This document shows positions 1-8,633 of a stretch of 64,000 nt of DNA, piece by piece. Positions within the stretch are counted from its first letter, which is position 1; each line of letters starts with the position of its first letter. The notes beneath the pieces are model-generated. The model was not told where the DNA came from. It was given only the letters and a program-made list of their open reading frames with translations, and did no database searches. Position numbers and translations under genes: made by a program. The stretch comes from Accumulibacter sp. GTDB lineage: Bacteria; Pseudomonadota; Gammaproteobacteria; Burkholderiales; Rhodocyclaceae. The stretch is taken from contig NZ_JAPUVI010000023.1 in the NCBI RefSeq assembly GCF_029255285.1, forward strand, positions 49,943 through 113,942, given 5' to 3'.

Positions 1-1185
1 AGCCTGGCCGGCAACCGCTTCCTGACCAGGATTCTCTCGTGGTTCCGCCGCAAGCCACTGGCCGACCCCGAGCCCGTGGCCGATCCGCTGCCGGCCCCGC
101 GCGCCGCCGCGCCGCGCGACCCGCGGCGCAGCACTACGCGGCCCAACCGCCGTGACGAGGCGCGCGAGCTTCCCGAAGCGCGCCTCGCCCGCGAGCCGAC
201 TGACGCCGCGCCGCCATCCTCCACCGCACCGAGCCGCGGAGAAGCCTCGAAGCCGCGCCAGCCACGCGACGCGCGCGAGCCGAGCGAGGCGCGCGAAGCG
301 CGCCGACCGCGCGCCGCACCACGCCCCGAACGCCGCGAACCGCCCGCCACGCCGGTGGTCGAGGCAAAGACCGTGGTCGCGCCGGCCGCCGCCGGCCCGG
401 CCAGCCTGCCGCTGGCCGACCCATCGCCCACGGGCGACGAGAGCGCCGGCACGGCGCGCCGTCGCGGGCGTCGCGGCGGGCGCCGTGAGCGCGGCGAAAG
501 GATGGAGAACGCTGGCGAGCTTCAGAACGGCGCAAGCGCCGCGACGACGACCAGCGGCAGTGGCCGACAAGCTTCCGTCTCAGCACCGCCGCCGCTTGCC
601 GCAGGCGAAGCGTCCAGCCAAGTCGCCACGCCCGCAGTGGACCAATCCAGCCCAGCGCTTGCTGCCGCGCAACCGGTAACCGTCGTCCCGGCCGCCGCGC
701 CGATCGTTTCCGTCGAGGCCCAAGCCACCAGCCCGGCGGCCCTTCCGGAGACCATGGTCGACGGCCCAGCCCGGCCGGCGTCTTCGCCAGACGTCGACCT
801 CCCCGCCAGCGCGGATACGCCAGCCCCGGTCGACGCCAGGACCAGCAGCGAAGCGTCGCCGATCGTCGAAACACGGCCGCTCGCCGAAGCGCCAGCGCTC
901 GCCGAAGTGGCGGTGGTCGACGAAGCTGCGGCCGTGAACCTGGCACCGACAGCAGCAGAGTCGCCAGATCCTGTCGAGCCGGAGAGCGTCATCGCGCCGC
1001 CCACGCTCGACATCCAGCGATTGATCGAGAGCAGCGGTCTGATCATGGTCGAAACGAGCCGCGACCAGGCTCGGACAAGCGCAGCGGAGGTTCTCGAAAA
1101 CACCGTTGCTCACCCGCCGCGGCGCAGGCGATCGCCGGTGGTCGTCGCCGACGAGCCACTGATCCTCGTCGAAACACAGAAGTAA
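1..1185 (+). CDS. rne: Ribonuclease E, C-terminal part (5' truncated by window edge)
   Basis: The reading frame is open from base 1, so the gene begins upstream of the window; about 394 residues are visible. The sequence is low-complexity and rich in Ala, Pro and Arg, with Arg clusters (for example ARRRGRRGGRRERGER near residue 150) and no folded catalytic motifs. It opens with an amphipathic stretch (SLAGNRFLTRILSWFRRK) and ends in LILVETQK. That pattern fits the disordered RNA-binding and degradosome-scaffold tail of proteobacterial RNase E, whose C-terminus often ends in a similar VET motif. The catalytic S1/RNase domain must lie upstream and cannot be checked here. Another Arg-rich RNA-binding tail is possible, so the name is an inference from tail composition and terminus. 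Confidence 0.65.
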   Translation, partial: SLAGNRFLTRILSWFRRKPLADPEPVADPLPAPRAAAPRDPRRSTTRPNRRDEARELPEARLAREPTDAAPPSSTAPSRGEASKPRQPRDAREPSEAREARRPRAAPRPERREPPATPVVEAKTVVAPAAAGPASLPLADPSPTGDESAGTARRRGRRGGRRERGERMENAGELQNGASAATTTSGSGRQASVSAPPPLAAGEASSQVATPAVDQSSPALAAAQPVTVVPAAAPIVSVEAQATSPAALPETMVDGPARPASSPDVDLPASADTPAPVDARTSSEASPIVETRPLAEAPALAEVAVVDEAAAVNLAPTAAESPDPVEPESVIAPPTLDIQRLIESSGLIMVETSRDQARTSAAEVLENTVAHPPRRRRSPVVVADEPLILVETQK

Positions 1186-1199
1186 GGCTGCACGGCACC

Positions 1200-1230
1200 T
1201 CCCGGTCGGACGAACGCCGTGCGACCGGGA
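1200..1230 (+). terminator. Hairpin after the RNase E gene
   Basis: A 9-bp perfect inverted repeat (TCCCGGTCG at 1200-1208, CGACCGGGA at 1222-1230) with a 13-base loop lies 15 bases past the stop. A second small hairpin follows (TTCCGG 1232-1237 / CCGGAA 1242-1247). Neither has a T-tract, so intrinsic termination is uncertain; an RNA 3'-end stabilising hairpin is equally possible. Confidence 0.3.
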
Positions 1231-1395
1231 ATTCCGGCCCTCCGGAAATCGGGCCCGGTGTTCAGTGAACCAAGGGAGCCGCCGATCCCGTGGCGGCTTC
1301 GGACCGCGACGCTACGGCACCGCCGCCACGAAGTTCGCGTCGATCGACTGTTTCACTTTGCTTGCCCGGTTCCAGTGGCGGGTCGGCACCCGCTT

Positions 1396-2526
1396 TCAGC
1401 GCATCGCCGCATCGAGCGCATCGGCCAGGCGGCGCACGCTGCGCTCCGGGTTGTGCAGCTTTTCGAGCCCGAACAGGCCGATCCGGAAGCTCCGGAAATC
1501 AGCCGGCTCGTTACATTGCAGGGGTACGCCGGCCGCCGTCTGCACGCCGACCGCAACGAATTTCCTTCCCGACTGGATGTCCGGGTCGTCGGTGTAGCTG
1601 ACGACCACACCCGGCGCCTGGAAGCCTTCGGCGGCGACGCTACGGAAACCCTTGCCGACCAGCATTTCGCGCACCCGTCGGCCGAGTTCCCGCTGTTCTT
1701 GGCGCACACGTTCGAAACCGTAGCTCTCGGTCTCCAGCATCACATCGCGCAAGGCGGCCAGGGCATCGGTCGGCATCGTTGCGTGATAGGCGTGACCGCC
1801 GTTCTCGAAAGCCTCCATGATCTGCATCCACTTTTTGAGGTCGCAGGCGAAACTGGTACTGCTGGTCGCGTCTATCCTGGCGCGCGCCCGCTCGCCGAGG
1901 ACGACCAGCGCACAGCACGGCGAGCCGGCCCAGCACTTTTGGGGGGCACTGATCAGCACGTCTACCCGGTTGGCGACCATGTCCACCCATAGCGCTCCGG
2001 AAGCCACGCAGTCGAGCACGAACAGCCCGTCCACCGCGCGCACCGCTTCACCGACAGCCTGCAGGTAGTCGTCCGGCAGAATCATCCCCGACGCGGTTTC
2101 GACGTGTGGCGCAAACACCAGCGCCGGCTTTTCGTCGCGAATGCAGGCGACGACCTCGGCGATCGGCGGCGGCGCGAACGGCGCCTGAGGCTCGTCGGCC
2201 AGCCGACGAGCCTGGAGCACGATGCTGGACGAAGGAATCCGCCCGCTCTCGAAAATCTGCGTCCAGCGGTAGCTGAACCAGCCGTTGCGAATCACCAGAC
2301 ACTTCCGGTCGGTGGCGAACTGGCGAGCCACCGCCTCCATGCCGAAAGTGCCGCTGCCGGGAACGATGATCGCCGTGTGGCCTTTGTAGACCGTTCTCAG
2401 AATGCGCGAAATATCCTTCATGACGCCCTGAAAGCGTTTCGACATGTGGTTCAGCGCCCGGTCGGTGTACACCACCGAGTATTCGAGCAGGCCGTCGGGA
2501 TCGGGTTGGGCTAGCAGAGCGGGCAC
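1396..2526 (-). CDS. Class V PLP-dependent aminotransferase (alanine-glyoxylate type)
   Basis: A 376-aa fold-type I aminotransferase. Near the N-terminus it has the acceptor region YTDRALNHMSKRF and a PGSGTFGMEA glycine-rich loop that contacts the PLP phosphate. Further on are the FVLDCVASG aspartate strand and the PLP-lysine motif SAPQKCWAG. Members interconvert alanine or serine with glyoxylate or pyruvate; the exact substrate cannot be read from sequence. The frame is open back to 2718, but the residues between are low-quality. The GTG at 2526 is preceded by GGAGG at 5-base spacing and gives the start expected for this subfamily (just ahead of LLAQPDPDGLLEYS). It is a single gene, convergent with the RNase E gene. 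Confidence 0.82.
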   Translation of the reverse strand: MPALLAQPDPDGLLEYSVVYTDRALNHMSKRFQGVMKDISRILRTVYKGHTAIIVPGSGTFGMEAVARQFATDRKCLVIRNGWFSYRWTQIFESGRIPSSSIVLQARRLADEPQAPFAPPPIAEVVACIRDEKPALVFAPHVETASGMILPDDYLQAVGEAVRAVDGLFVLDCVASGALWVDMVANRVDVLISAPQKCWAGSPCCALVVLGERARARIDATSSTSFACDLKKWMQIMEAFENGGHAYHATMPTDALAALRDVMLETESYGFERVRQEQRELGRRVREMLVGKGFRSVAAEGFQAPGVVVSYTDDPDIQSGRKFVAVGVQTAAGVPLQCNEPADFRSFRIGLFGLEKLHNPERSVRRLADALDAAMR

Positions 2527-2751
2527 GATTGCCTCCAGTGGGTCGAGCGAGTGGGTCGAATGCGTCGCGACGCGAGACGGGGAGGATAACCCCAAGACGC
2601 CGCACGGCGCCAGTCGGCGAGCACCGTCTCGACCGGCTGCGGACCAGCGCGGACCGGCGAAGCGAACGGACGACCCCTTTTCCACTAGAATTCGGCCCAT
2701 CCGCTCGCTGCCGCCCATGCGGCAGCGCCCAACTCAAGACCGGGAACCTCG

Positions 2752-3693
2752 ATGGCCGGAGCCAGCCTGCTTGCCCTGATAGACGACATTGCGACGATCC
2801 TCGACGACGTCGCTCTGATGACCAAGGTCGCTGCCAAGAAGACGGCCGGCGTACTGGGCGACGATCTGGCCTTGAACGCGCAACAGGTATCGGGCGTGCG
2901 CGCCGAGCGCGAGTTGCCCGTCGTCTGGGCAGTCGCCGTCGGATCGCTCAAGAACAAACTGATTCTGGTTCCGGCGGCGCTCGCCATCAGCCGCCTGCTG
3001 CCCTGGGCGGTCATACCGCTGCTCATGCTGGGCGGCCTCTACCTGTGCCTGGAGGGAGTCGAAAAACTGCTGCACCGCTGGCGGCATGCTGCCGCGCCCG
3101 GTGCCGCACCGCCCACTCGGGAAATGGCAGCGGTCGACGAAAGCATCGACCTCGCCGAACTGGAAGCCGACAGGATCAAGGGAGCGATCCGCACCGATTT
3201 CGTCCTCTCGGCCGAAATCGTCGTCATCGCCCTCGGCACGGTGGCCGAAGCGTCCTTTGCGACGCAGGCGGCGGTGCTTTCGGCCATTGGACTGCTGATG
3301 ACGGCCGGCGTCTATGGCGTCGTCGCGGGCATCGTCAAACTCGACGATCTGGGGCTCCATCTGCTGACCCGCCGCGGCGCGCTGGCGCACGCTGTCGGCC
3401 GCGGACTGCTGCTTGCCGCGCCGCGCCTGATGCGAGCGCTGACCGTAATCGGCACGGCAGCCATGTTCCTGGTCGGTGGCGGCATCCTGGCACACGGCAT
3501 CCCGCCAGTGCATCACTGGATCGCGCAGACAGCCGCGCTGGCCGGCGCCGCGGCGCCCGCTGGCGGCGTCCTCGAGGCCACCAGCGGGCTGCTGCTCGAG
3601 GCTGCCGTCGGGGCCGTCGGTGGCGGCCTGACGCTGCTCGTCGTGCAAGCGGCGACGGCGCTGCGCGCCAGGCTCGGCCGCGCAAAACCTTAG
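2752..3693 (+). CDS. yedI: DUF808 / YedI-family inner membrane protein
   Basis: A 313-aa protein. The N-terminal block (MAGASLLALIDDIATILDDV, then MTKVAAKKTAGVLGDDLALN) is the hallmark of the DUF808/YedI family. Several hydrophobic segments follow, including LILVPAALAISRLLPWAVIPLLML-like and IVVIALGTVAEA stretches, consistent with a multi-pass inner membrane protein. Length matches E. coli YedI (about 305 aa). The family's molecular function is unknown; transporter-like roles have been suggested without proof. It is a single-gene unit between two minus-strand aminotransferase genes. Confidence 0.88.
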   Translation: MAGASLLALIDDIATILDDVALMTKVAAKKTAGVLGDDLALNAQQVSGVRAERELPVVWAVAVGSLKNKLILVPAALAISRLLPWAVIPLLMLGGLYLCLEGVEKLLHRWRHAAAPGAAPPTREMAAVDESIDLAELEADRIKGAIRTDFVLSAEIVVIALGTVAEASFATQAAVLSAIGLLMTAGVYGVVAGIVKLDDLGLHLLTRRGALAHAVGRGLLLAAPRLMRALTVIGTAAMFLVGGGILAHGIPPVHHWIAQTAALAGAAAPAGGVLEATSGLLLEAAVGAVGGGLTLLVVQAATALRARLGRAKP

Positions 3694-3730
3694 ACAAGAC
3701 GGCCGGCCGCGCCGCTACCGGCCAGACCGC

Positions 3731-4654
3731 TCATCGGACCGCCGTCAGCCACTCCCGGTGACGCTCGTCCCGCCCGCCGACACAGTCGAAGTAGCGACGC
3801 TGCAGTTCCCGGGTCCACGGCCCCGGCGCACCACTGCCGATGCGTCGGCGGTCGATCTCGACGACCGGCGTGATCTCGGCGGCGGTTCCGGTGAACAGCA
3901 CTTCATCGGCGCAGTACAGTTCGTCGCGCGTGATGCGCCGCGCGACGACGGGGAGGCCCGCTTCGGCGGCCAACGTGAGAAGCGTCCGGCGCGTCACGCC
4001 GTCGAGCGCGGAGGTCATTTCCGGTTCATGGAGGATTCCCCGTTTGATCATGAAGACGTTCTCGCCGGCGCCTTCGGCGACGAAGCCCTGGGTGTCGAGG
4101 AGCAGCGCCTCGTCGTAGCCGTCGGCCTTCGCCTCCCGCGTCGCGAGAATCGAGTTCGCATAGGTCGACACCGACTTCGCGCGGCACATCTGCACATTGA
4201 CGTGATGGCGGGCGAAGGACGACACCTTGACGCGGATGCCCCTTTCCAGAGCGCCTTCGCCGAGGTAGGTCTGCCACGGCCAGGCGGCGACCACGGCATG
4301 CACCTCGGTGCCCAGCGGGTCGATGCCCAGCTTCTCGGCACCGAGGAATAAGAGCGGCCGGATGTAGCCCGCCAGCAGGCGGTTGCGGACCAGAACCTCG
4401 CGGCAGGCGGCGGCCAGCGCGGAGCGTTCGAAGCGATGAAGCAGACCGAGGATATGCGCCGAATCGAACAGCCGGTCGAGGTGATCGTCGAGCCGGAAGA
4501 TGGCCGCCCCGGCAGGGCCCTGGTAAGCGCGTATCCCCTCGAATACTCCGAGGCCATAGTGCAGCGTGTGGGTCAGCACATGCACCCTGGCTTCGCGCCA
4601 GGGAACGAAGCTGCCGTTCATCCAGATCCATCCGTCACGCTCTGCCATGTCCAT
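3731..4654 (-). CDS. ilvE: Branched-chain amino acid aminotransferase
   Basis: A 307-aa class IV (D-amino-acid transaminase fold) PLP enzyme that catalyses the last step of Ile, Leu and Val synthesis, transferring the amino group from glutamate to the branched 2-oxo acids. Visible landmarks are GWIWMNGSFVPW at the N-terminus, HYGLGVFEGIRAY, the lysine-containing segment AKSVSTYANSILATREAK, EGAGENVFMIK and the late FTGTAAEITPV motif. The ATG at 4654 gives the family length and has AGGAG about 7 bases upstream; the frame runs further upstream but without a ribosome site. Neighbours are unrelated, so it is probably transcribed alone. Confidence 0.92.
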   Translation of the reverse strand: MDMAERDGWIWMNGSFVPWREARVHVLTHTLHYGLGVFEGIRAYQGPAGAAIFRLDDHLDRLFDSAHILGLLHRFERSALAAACREVLVRNRLLAGYIRPLLFLGAEKLGIDPLGTEVHAVVAAWPWQTYLGEGALERGIRVKVSSFARHHVNVQMCRAKSVSTYANSILATREAKADGYDEALLLDTQGFVAEGAGENVFMIKRGILHEPEMTSALDGVTRRTLLTLAAEAGLPVVARRITRDELYCADEVLFTGTAAEITPVVEIDRRRIGSGAPGPWTRELQRRYFDCVGGRDERHREWLTAVR

Positions 4655-4913
4655 CCTTGTTCTCCTCGGGTCGCCATGGCGTGCAGCATCGCTTGTCCGC
4701 CGCGCGCCGGCAAACGAATTGATTGCATGACCGGATGAACGAAATTCACCGGCTGGAGACGAGCCGGCCACGCGGTGGCCCCGTCGCCGATACGGCGCCG
4801 AACCGTTCACCGAGCGATGAATTCGCTGCATCGGAGTCATGAAAAAGCCTCGCCCCAGACGCCCGCCGGGCGACCTAGGATAAGGCCTCGATTCCCACCG
4901 TCAGGAGAACAGC

Positions 4914-5294
4914 ATGGAAGACCAGCAAAACAAGGACCTCTTGTCTATCCCCGGCCTGGCCGTCCTCGGGGTGCTCAGCGGCGCTCTGTTCATCGCCGCC
5001 GGACAGGCCAACGACCAGAAGCGCCTGGTCGGCTTCGACGCGCAGCGCTCGCTGGTTGCCCATTGCCTCCCGGGCAAGGCCACCGTGTTCACCAATGGTG
5101 AACGCCAGGCGGTCTTCTTCGAAAGGCCGAACGGTCGTGTCGCCGCGCAACCGATCTTCCGCGACCCGGCGATCAGCCGCCTGCAATGCGACGCTGTGAA
5201 AGGCGAAGTGATCGTCACCACGGCGCGCGGCGAGGAAAGGCTGGCGCTCGCCCAGGTGCGCAGCGCCAGCCACACGCTGGCCATGATGCCCTGA
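4914..5294 (+). CDS. Small single-pass membrane protein of unknown function
   Basis: A 126-aa protein with one hydrophobic N-terminal segment (IPGLAVLGVLSGALFIAAG, about residues 12-30) and a polar C-terminal domain with two cysteines (AHCLPGK and LQCDAV). I recognise no family. The ATG follows a clear AGGAG (gtcaggagaacagc). The short N-terminal tail before the helix suggests an anchor with the C-terminal 95 residues in the periplasm, but topology is inferred. The gene converges on the LysR gene with four bases between stops. Confidence 0.7.
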   Translation: MEDQQNKDLLSIPGLAVLGVLSGALFIAAGQANDQKRLVGFDAQRSLVAHCLPGKATVFTNGERQAVFFERPNGRVAAQPIFRDPAISRLQCDAVKGEVIVTTARGEERLALAQVRSASHTLAMMP

Positions 5295-5298
5295 GCGC

Positions 5299-6198
5299 TC
5301 AGGCCTCGGCGGGCGAAGCGCCGGCCGGCCTGGCTGCGGCGATCAGCCAGTTGGCGAAAGCCATCACCCACGGCCGGTCGACCGACTCCGGAGTGAGCAC
5401 GACGTGGTAGCCGCGGTCTTGCGGTGCAAAAGGGAAAGGCATGATCAGGCTGCCGGCCGCGAGATAGGGCTCGACGAGTTTGCCCGGACTGAGCGCGACG
5501 CCGTTACCGGCGACGGCGGTTTCGATCATCATCACCGCATCGTCGAACTGCACGCCGCTGCCGGGTTCCGGCCAGTCGAGGCCCGCCGCGTCGAGCCAGG
5601 GCCGCCAGGGCAGGCTGGGGTGACGCAGCAGCCTGGCTTTGGCCAGATCGTCCGGCTTTTCCAGGCCGCCGACGCGCGCCGGATAGTCCGGGCTGCACAC
5701 CGCCACCAGCACTTCGTCGGTGAGTTTGTAGGCCACCAGGCCCGGCCAGTGGCCGAGGCCATAGCGCACGCCGACGTCGACCTCGCCGGACTTGATGTTG
5801 ACCAACTGGGTCGACGCCGAAAGAATGAGATCGATCTCCGGGTGCTGGCGCTGGAAGTCCGCCAGCCGGGCGACCAGCCACTTGCTGCCGATTGCCGGTG
5901 CGACGCTGATGCGCAGCGTATGGCGCACGGCGTGCGTCACGCCGCGTGTCGCCAACTCGATGTCGGCCAATGCCTTGCGGATCGCCCCGAGGTAGACCTC
6001 CCCTTGTGGCGTGAGCGCGATGTTGCGGCTGATGCGCAGGAAGAGCTTGACGCCGAGGTCGTCCTCGAGCTGCCGAATGCGATGGCTGATCGCCGACTGC
6101 GTGACGCACAGTTCGTCGGCCGCCTTGACGAAGGACTGGTGACGGGCGGCGGCCTCGAAGGCCACGAGGGCATGCAGCGGCGGCAGGCGGAAGGCCAT
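5299..6198 (-). CDS. LysR-family transcriptional regulator (GcvA-like)
   Basis: A 299-aa regulator. Residues 1-65 are a LysR winged helix-turn-helix (LPPLHALVAFEAAARHQSFV, then AADELCVTQSAISHRIRQLE). The rest is a type 2 periplasmic-binding-fold effector domain. The opening and the LTPQGEVYLGAIR segment resemble the GcvA subgroup, which control amino acid metabolism or beta-lactamase genes in other bacteria. It starts seven bases after the stop of the glxA-like gene on the same strand, so the two are probably cotranscribed. No target can be assigned. Confidence 0.88.
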   Translation of the reverse strand: MAFRLPPLHALVAFEAAARHQSFVKAADELCVTQSAISHRIRQLEDDLGVKLFLRISRNIALTPQGEVYLGAIRKALADIELATRGVTHAVRHTLRISVAPAIGSKWLVARLADFQRQHPEIDLILSASTQLVNIKSGEVDVGVRYGLGHWPGLVAYKLTDEVLVAVCSPDYPARVGGLEKPDDLAKARLLRHPSLPWRPWLDAAGLDWPEPGSGVQFDDAVMMIETAVAGNGVALSPGKLVEPYLAAGSLIMPFPFAPQDRGYHVVLTPESVDRPWVMAFANWLIAAARPAGASPAEA

Positions 6199-6204
6199 CG
6201 CGTG

Positions 6205-7245
6205 CTAGCGGCGACCGCGCAACTGGCCGGGTGCCAGGCGCAGGTTCTTGAGCGTCAGTTTTCTGAGCGCCGTGGCGTCGGCGTAGCCGACACGGCTCGC
6301 CACTTCGCTGATCGGCAAGCGCGTCGCCTCGAGCAGATGCTGGGCGTGTCGCAAACGGACAGACTGGATCACCGCCAGCGGCGTCTGGCCGGTAGCACGC
6401 CGCACCCGGCGGGCAAGCGTTTTTTCGGACACGTGCAGCGAATCGGCGAGAGCCGACAGCGACGGCACCTCCGGCAGGCTCTTCTCGATCAGCATCTCCA
6501 GCCGCCGCACCGTATCGTCGGTGCTTTGCAGGTGCGACCAGGCCATGTAGCGCGACTGGCTCGGCCGACCGTCGAGCAGCAGATAGCGCATCACCAGGTC
6601 GGCGACCTCGAGTCCGTAGTGCTCACCGATCAAGACCAGCATGAGGTCCATCTGAGCCAGCGCCGCGCCTGCCGTGAGAATGTTCCCGTCGCGCAACACC
6701 ATCTGCGTCGTATCGACCTTGCAGGCCGGGTAGCGCCGCTGGAGGTAAGCGTTGAGACGCCAGTGGGTGGTCGCCCGGCGGCCGGCCAACAGCCCGGCGG
6801 CGGCCAGTACCAGCACGCCGGAGCACGAGGCACTGACCAACTCGCCGCTCGCCGCCAGCGCCTGCGCCTTGGCCGCCAGGAGCTGCGCATCCGGCAGCTC
6901 GATCCGTCGGCCGACGAGATTCCCGTCGAAACGGCGGGCCGCGTCGGACGCGGCGGACGCTTCGCCGGCCGCGTCCAGCGACGGATGGTCGAGGCCCAGG
7001 CCGGGAATGATCAGCGTCGTCCGACCGAGTTCGGTTTCCGCCAGCAAGGGTTCGGCCGGCAACAGGAGGCCATTCGACAGCGGCACCGAAGCGCGGCTGC
7101 CGAGCACCCGCCACGCCAGCCGCCGCCGGCCCAGCGCCTCGGCCAGGCGATTCGCCGAGCGCAAGGCATCGAGCGTGACGGCCACGCTGGATGCCAGCGC
7201 CCAATCGAGAACCGCAACAGTGAACTCGGGTTCGGCAGCGCTCAC
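6205..7245 (-). CDS. GlxA-family AraC-type transcriptional regulator
   Basis: About 346 aa. The N-terminal half is a DJ-1/PfpI (class I glutamine amidotransferase-like) domain with the nucleophile-elbow sequence SASCSGVLVLAAAG. The C-terminal ~100 residues are an AraC double helix-turn-helix (LADSLHVSEKTLARRVRRAT, then ISEVASRVGYADATAL). GlxA-type proteins regulate catabolism of amino acids and quaternary amines in relatives. The frame reaches a TTG at 7266, but the GTG at 7245 has a GAGG upstream and gives the usual family start, so it was chosen. It forms a two-regulator unit with the downstream LysR gene and is divergent from the HD-domain gene at 7380. Confidence 0.85.
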   Translation of the reverse strand: MSAAEPEFTVAVLDWALASSVAVTLDALRSANRLAEALGRRRLAWRVLGSRASVPLSNGLLLPAEPLLAETELGRTTLIIPGLGLDHPSLDAAGEASAASDAARRFDGNLVGRRIELPDAQLLAAKAQALAASGELVSASCSGVLVLAAAGLLAGRRATTHWRLNAYLQRRYPACKVDTTQMVLRDGNILTAGAALAQMDLMLVLIGEHYGLEVADLVMRYLLLDGRPSQSRYMAWSHLQSTDDTVRRLEMLIEKSLPEVPSLSALADSLHVSEKTLARRVRRATGQTPLAVIQSVRLRHAQHLLEATRLPISEVASRVGYADATALRKLTLKNLRLAPGQLRGRR

Positions 7246-7379
7246 GTCTTTTTTCGCCTCAAACAAGTCGTATTGGACACTCGCATCATGAAGCGATCGC
7301 TGCTGAAATGCAAGCAGCCATCACGGTTGGAAAAAATAGTCGCTGTCTGGCACGCTCACCTTGAACGGAGAAGGGAATC

Positions 7380-8147
7380 ATGAAAAACACGGGATCTCTC
7401 GCCTGGTCGCGACGCACGGGTGGCGCCCTCAGTCCCGGTGACCGCCTGCACCTCGTCGTCCAGGCGCTGCTCGCCCGCCTGACGCGTCTGACGCCGCACA
7501 AGCCTCGGCGCATCGGTCTCGAGAGCGACGCCTGGCGCCGCTTCGACGTGGACAGCCTGCGCCTGCCCGATACCGCCGATGCGCGCCGGGCAGTCGAGCA
7601 CTCCGCCCTGCTCACCCCTGGCTGGCTCCACCAGCACAGCCTGCGCACCTATTTCTGGGCCGCCTTGCTGGGCAAGGCGCGTGGCGTCAGCTTCGACGAG
7701 GAACTCCTGCTCGTCGCCAGCGCACTCCACGACCTGGGCCTGGCCGAAAAACCATGCGGCTGTGACTTCGATCATGCCTGTTTCGCCGTCGAGAGCGCCA
7801 CGGCGGCAGGCCGCTTCGTCGACCGGCTCGGCTGGTCGGCCGAACGCCGCGACCGCGTCGCGGAAGCCATCACCTTGCACCTCAACATCCGCGTCGGCCT
7901 GTCGGCCGGCCCCGAAGCCCATCTGCTGCACGCCGGAGCGGCGCTCGATTGCGTCGGCAGCGGGTGGCACGAAATCCCGTCGCCACTCATCGCCCAGGTG
8001 CTCGCGCGCCACCCCCGGCAGAGCTTCAAGCAGCACATGAGCACCGTCATGGGCGATCAGGCGAGCGTCCGTTACGCCTCGCGCGCCGCTTTTCTCGGCA
8101 GCCAGGGGTTCACCCGTCTGATCCACGCGGCGCCCTTTGCCGAGTGA
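7380..8147 (+). CDS. HD-domain metal-dependent phosphohydrolase-like protein
   Basis: A 255-aa protein with the HD superfamily metal signature in order: an early histidine (HQHSLRTYFWAALLG, about residue 86), the HD pair in ALHDLGLAE (about residue 120), and a later histidine in ITLHLNIRVG (about residue 165). The layout resembles small HD hydrolases such as the cyanamide hydratase-like family rather than ppGpp hydrolases. The substrate is unknown. AAGGG precedes the ATG. It is divergent from the GlxA/LysR pair, so a regulatory link is possible but only inferred from position. Confidence 0.78.
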   Translation: MKNTGSLAWSRRTGGALSPGDRLHLVVQALLARLTRLTPHKPRRIGLESDAWRRFDVDSLRLPDTADARRAVEHSALLTPGWLHQHSLRTYFWAALLGKARGVSFDEELLLVASALHDLGLAEKPCGCDFDHACFAVESATAAGRFVDRLGWSAERRDRVAEAITLHLNIRVGLSAGPEAHLLHAGAALDCVGSGWHEIPSPLIAQVLARHPRQSFKQHMSTVMGDQASVRYASRAAFLGSQGFTRLIHAAPFAE

Positions 8148-8369
8148 TCGCCCCACCGACGGCGGCGGCTGGCCGGCCTCCGCCGTCGGCGTGCTGCGCA
8201 AGCGCAAGCGACGTTTGCCCGTCGCCTTTCGTCATTCAAAATCGCGGCCACCCGCCCTGGTTAGGCCTTGCAGGCCGGCCAGCACGTCACCGACGGGGCG
8301 ACGCGGCGCCATGCAACAGAGACCGACGCCTTCCTGCACAGCACTTCACTTGAGAAGCCTGGGACAAGC

Positions 8370-8573
8370 ATGAGCGCCAGCGTGACACCCCCCATGGTCG
8401 ACAACGTACGAGTCGTCGTCCCCGATTCTCTGGATTTGATCACGCCTTACGTCCTGCTGGAGCAACAGGACTGGTTCGAAGACGAAATCAAGTTTCTGCG
8501 ACGGCTCCTGCAACCTGAGCAAGCAGTCATCGACATCGGCCCAAGTGCCTGCTTATGGCCCCACCGCGCTTAG
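8370..8573 (+). pseudogene. 5' remnant of an FkbM-family SAM methyltransferase
   Basis: The 67 codons read VRVVVPDSLDLITPYVLLEQ, then DWFEDEIKFLRRLLQPEQ and AVIDIG. This matches the N-terminus of FkbM methyltransferases up to the first three residues of the SAM-binding glycine motif (normally VIDIGANxG). Directly after VIDIG the match is lost and a TAG stop follows ten codons later. No continuation is visible in any frame before the convergent TPR gene. The gene is therefore cut by a deletion or frameshift and cannot be an active methyltransferase. FkbM and TPR/O-GlcNAc-transferase genes often sit together, which fits a decayed glycan-modification locus. Confidence 0.65.
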
Positions 8574-8633
8574 CGGCTATGCAGGGCTATTACGGCAGCG
8601 AAATGGAACGTCCGCAGCGGCTGCGGGCGAAGG

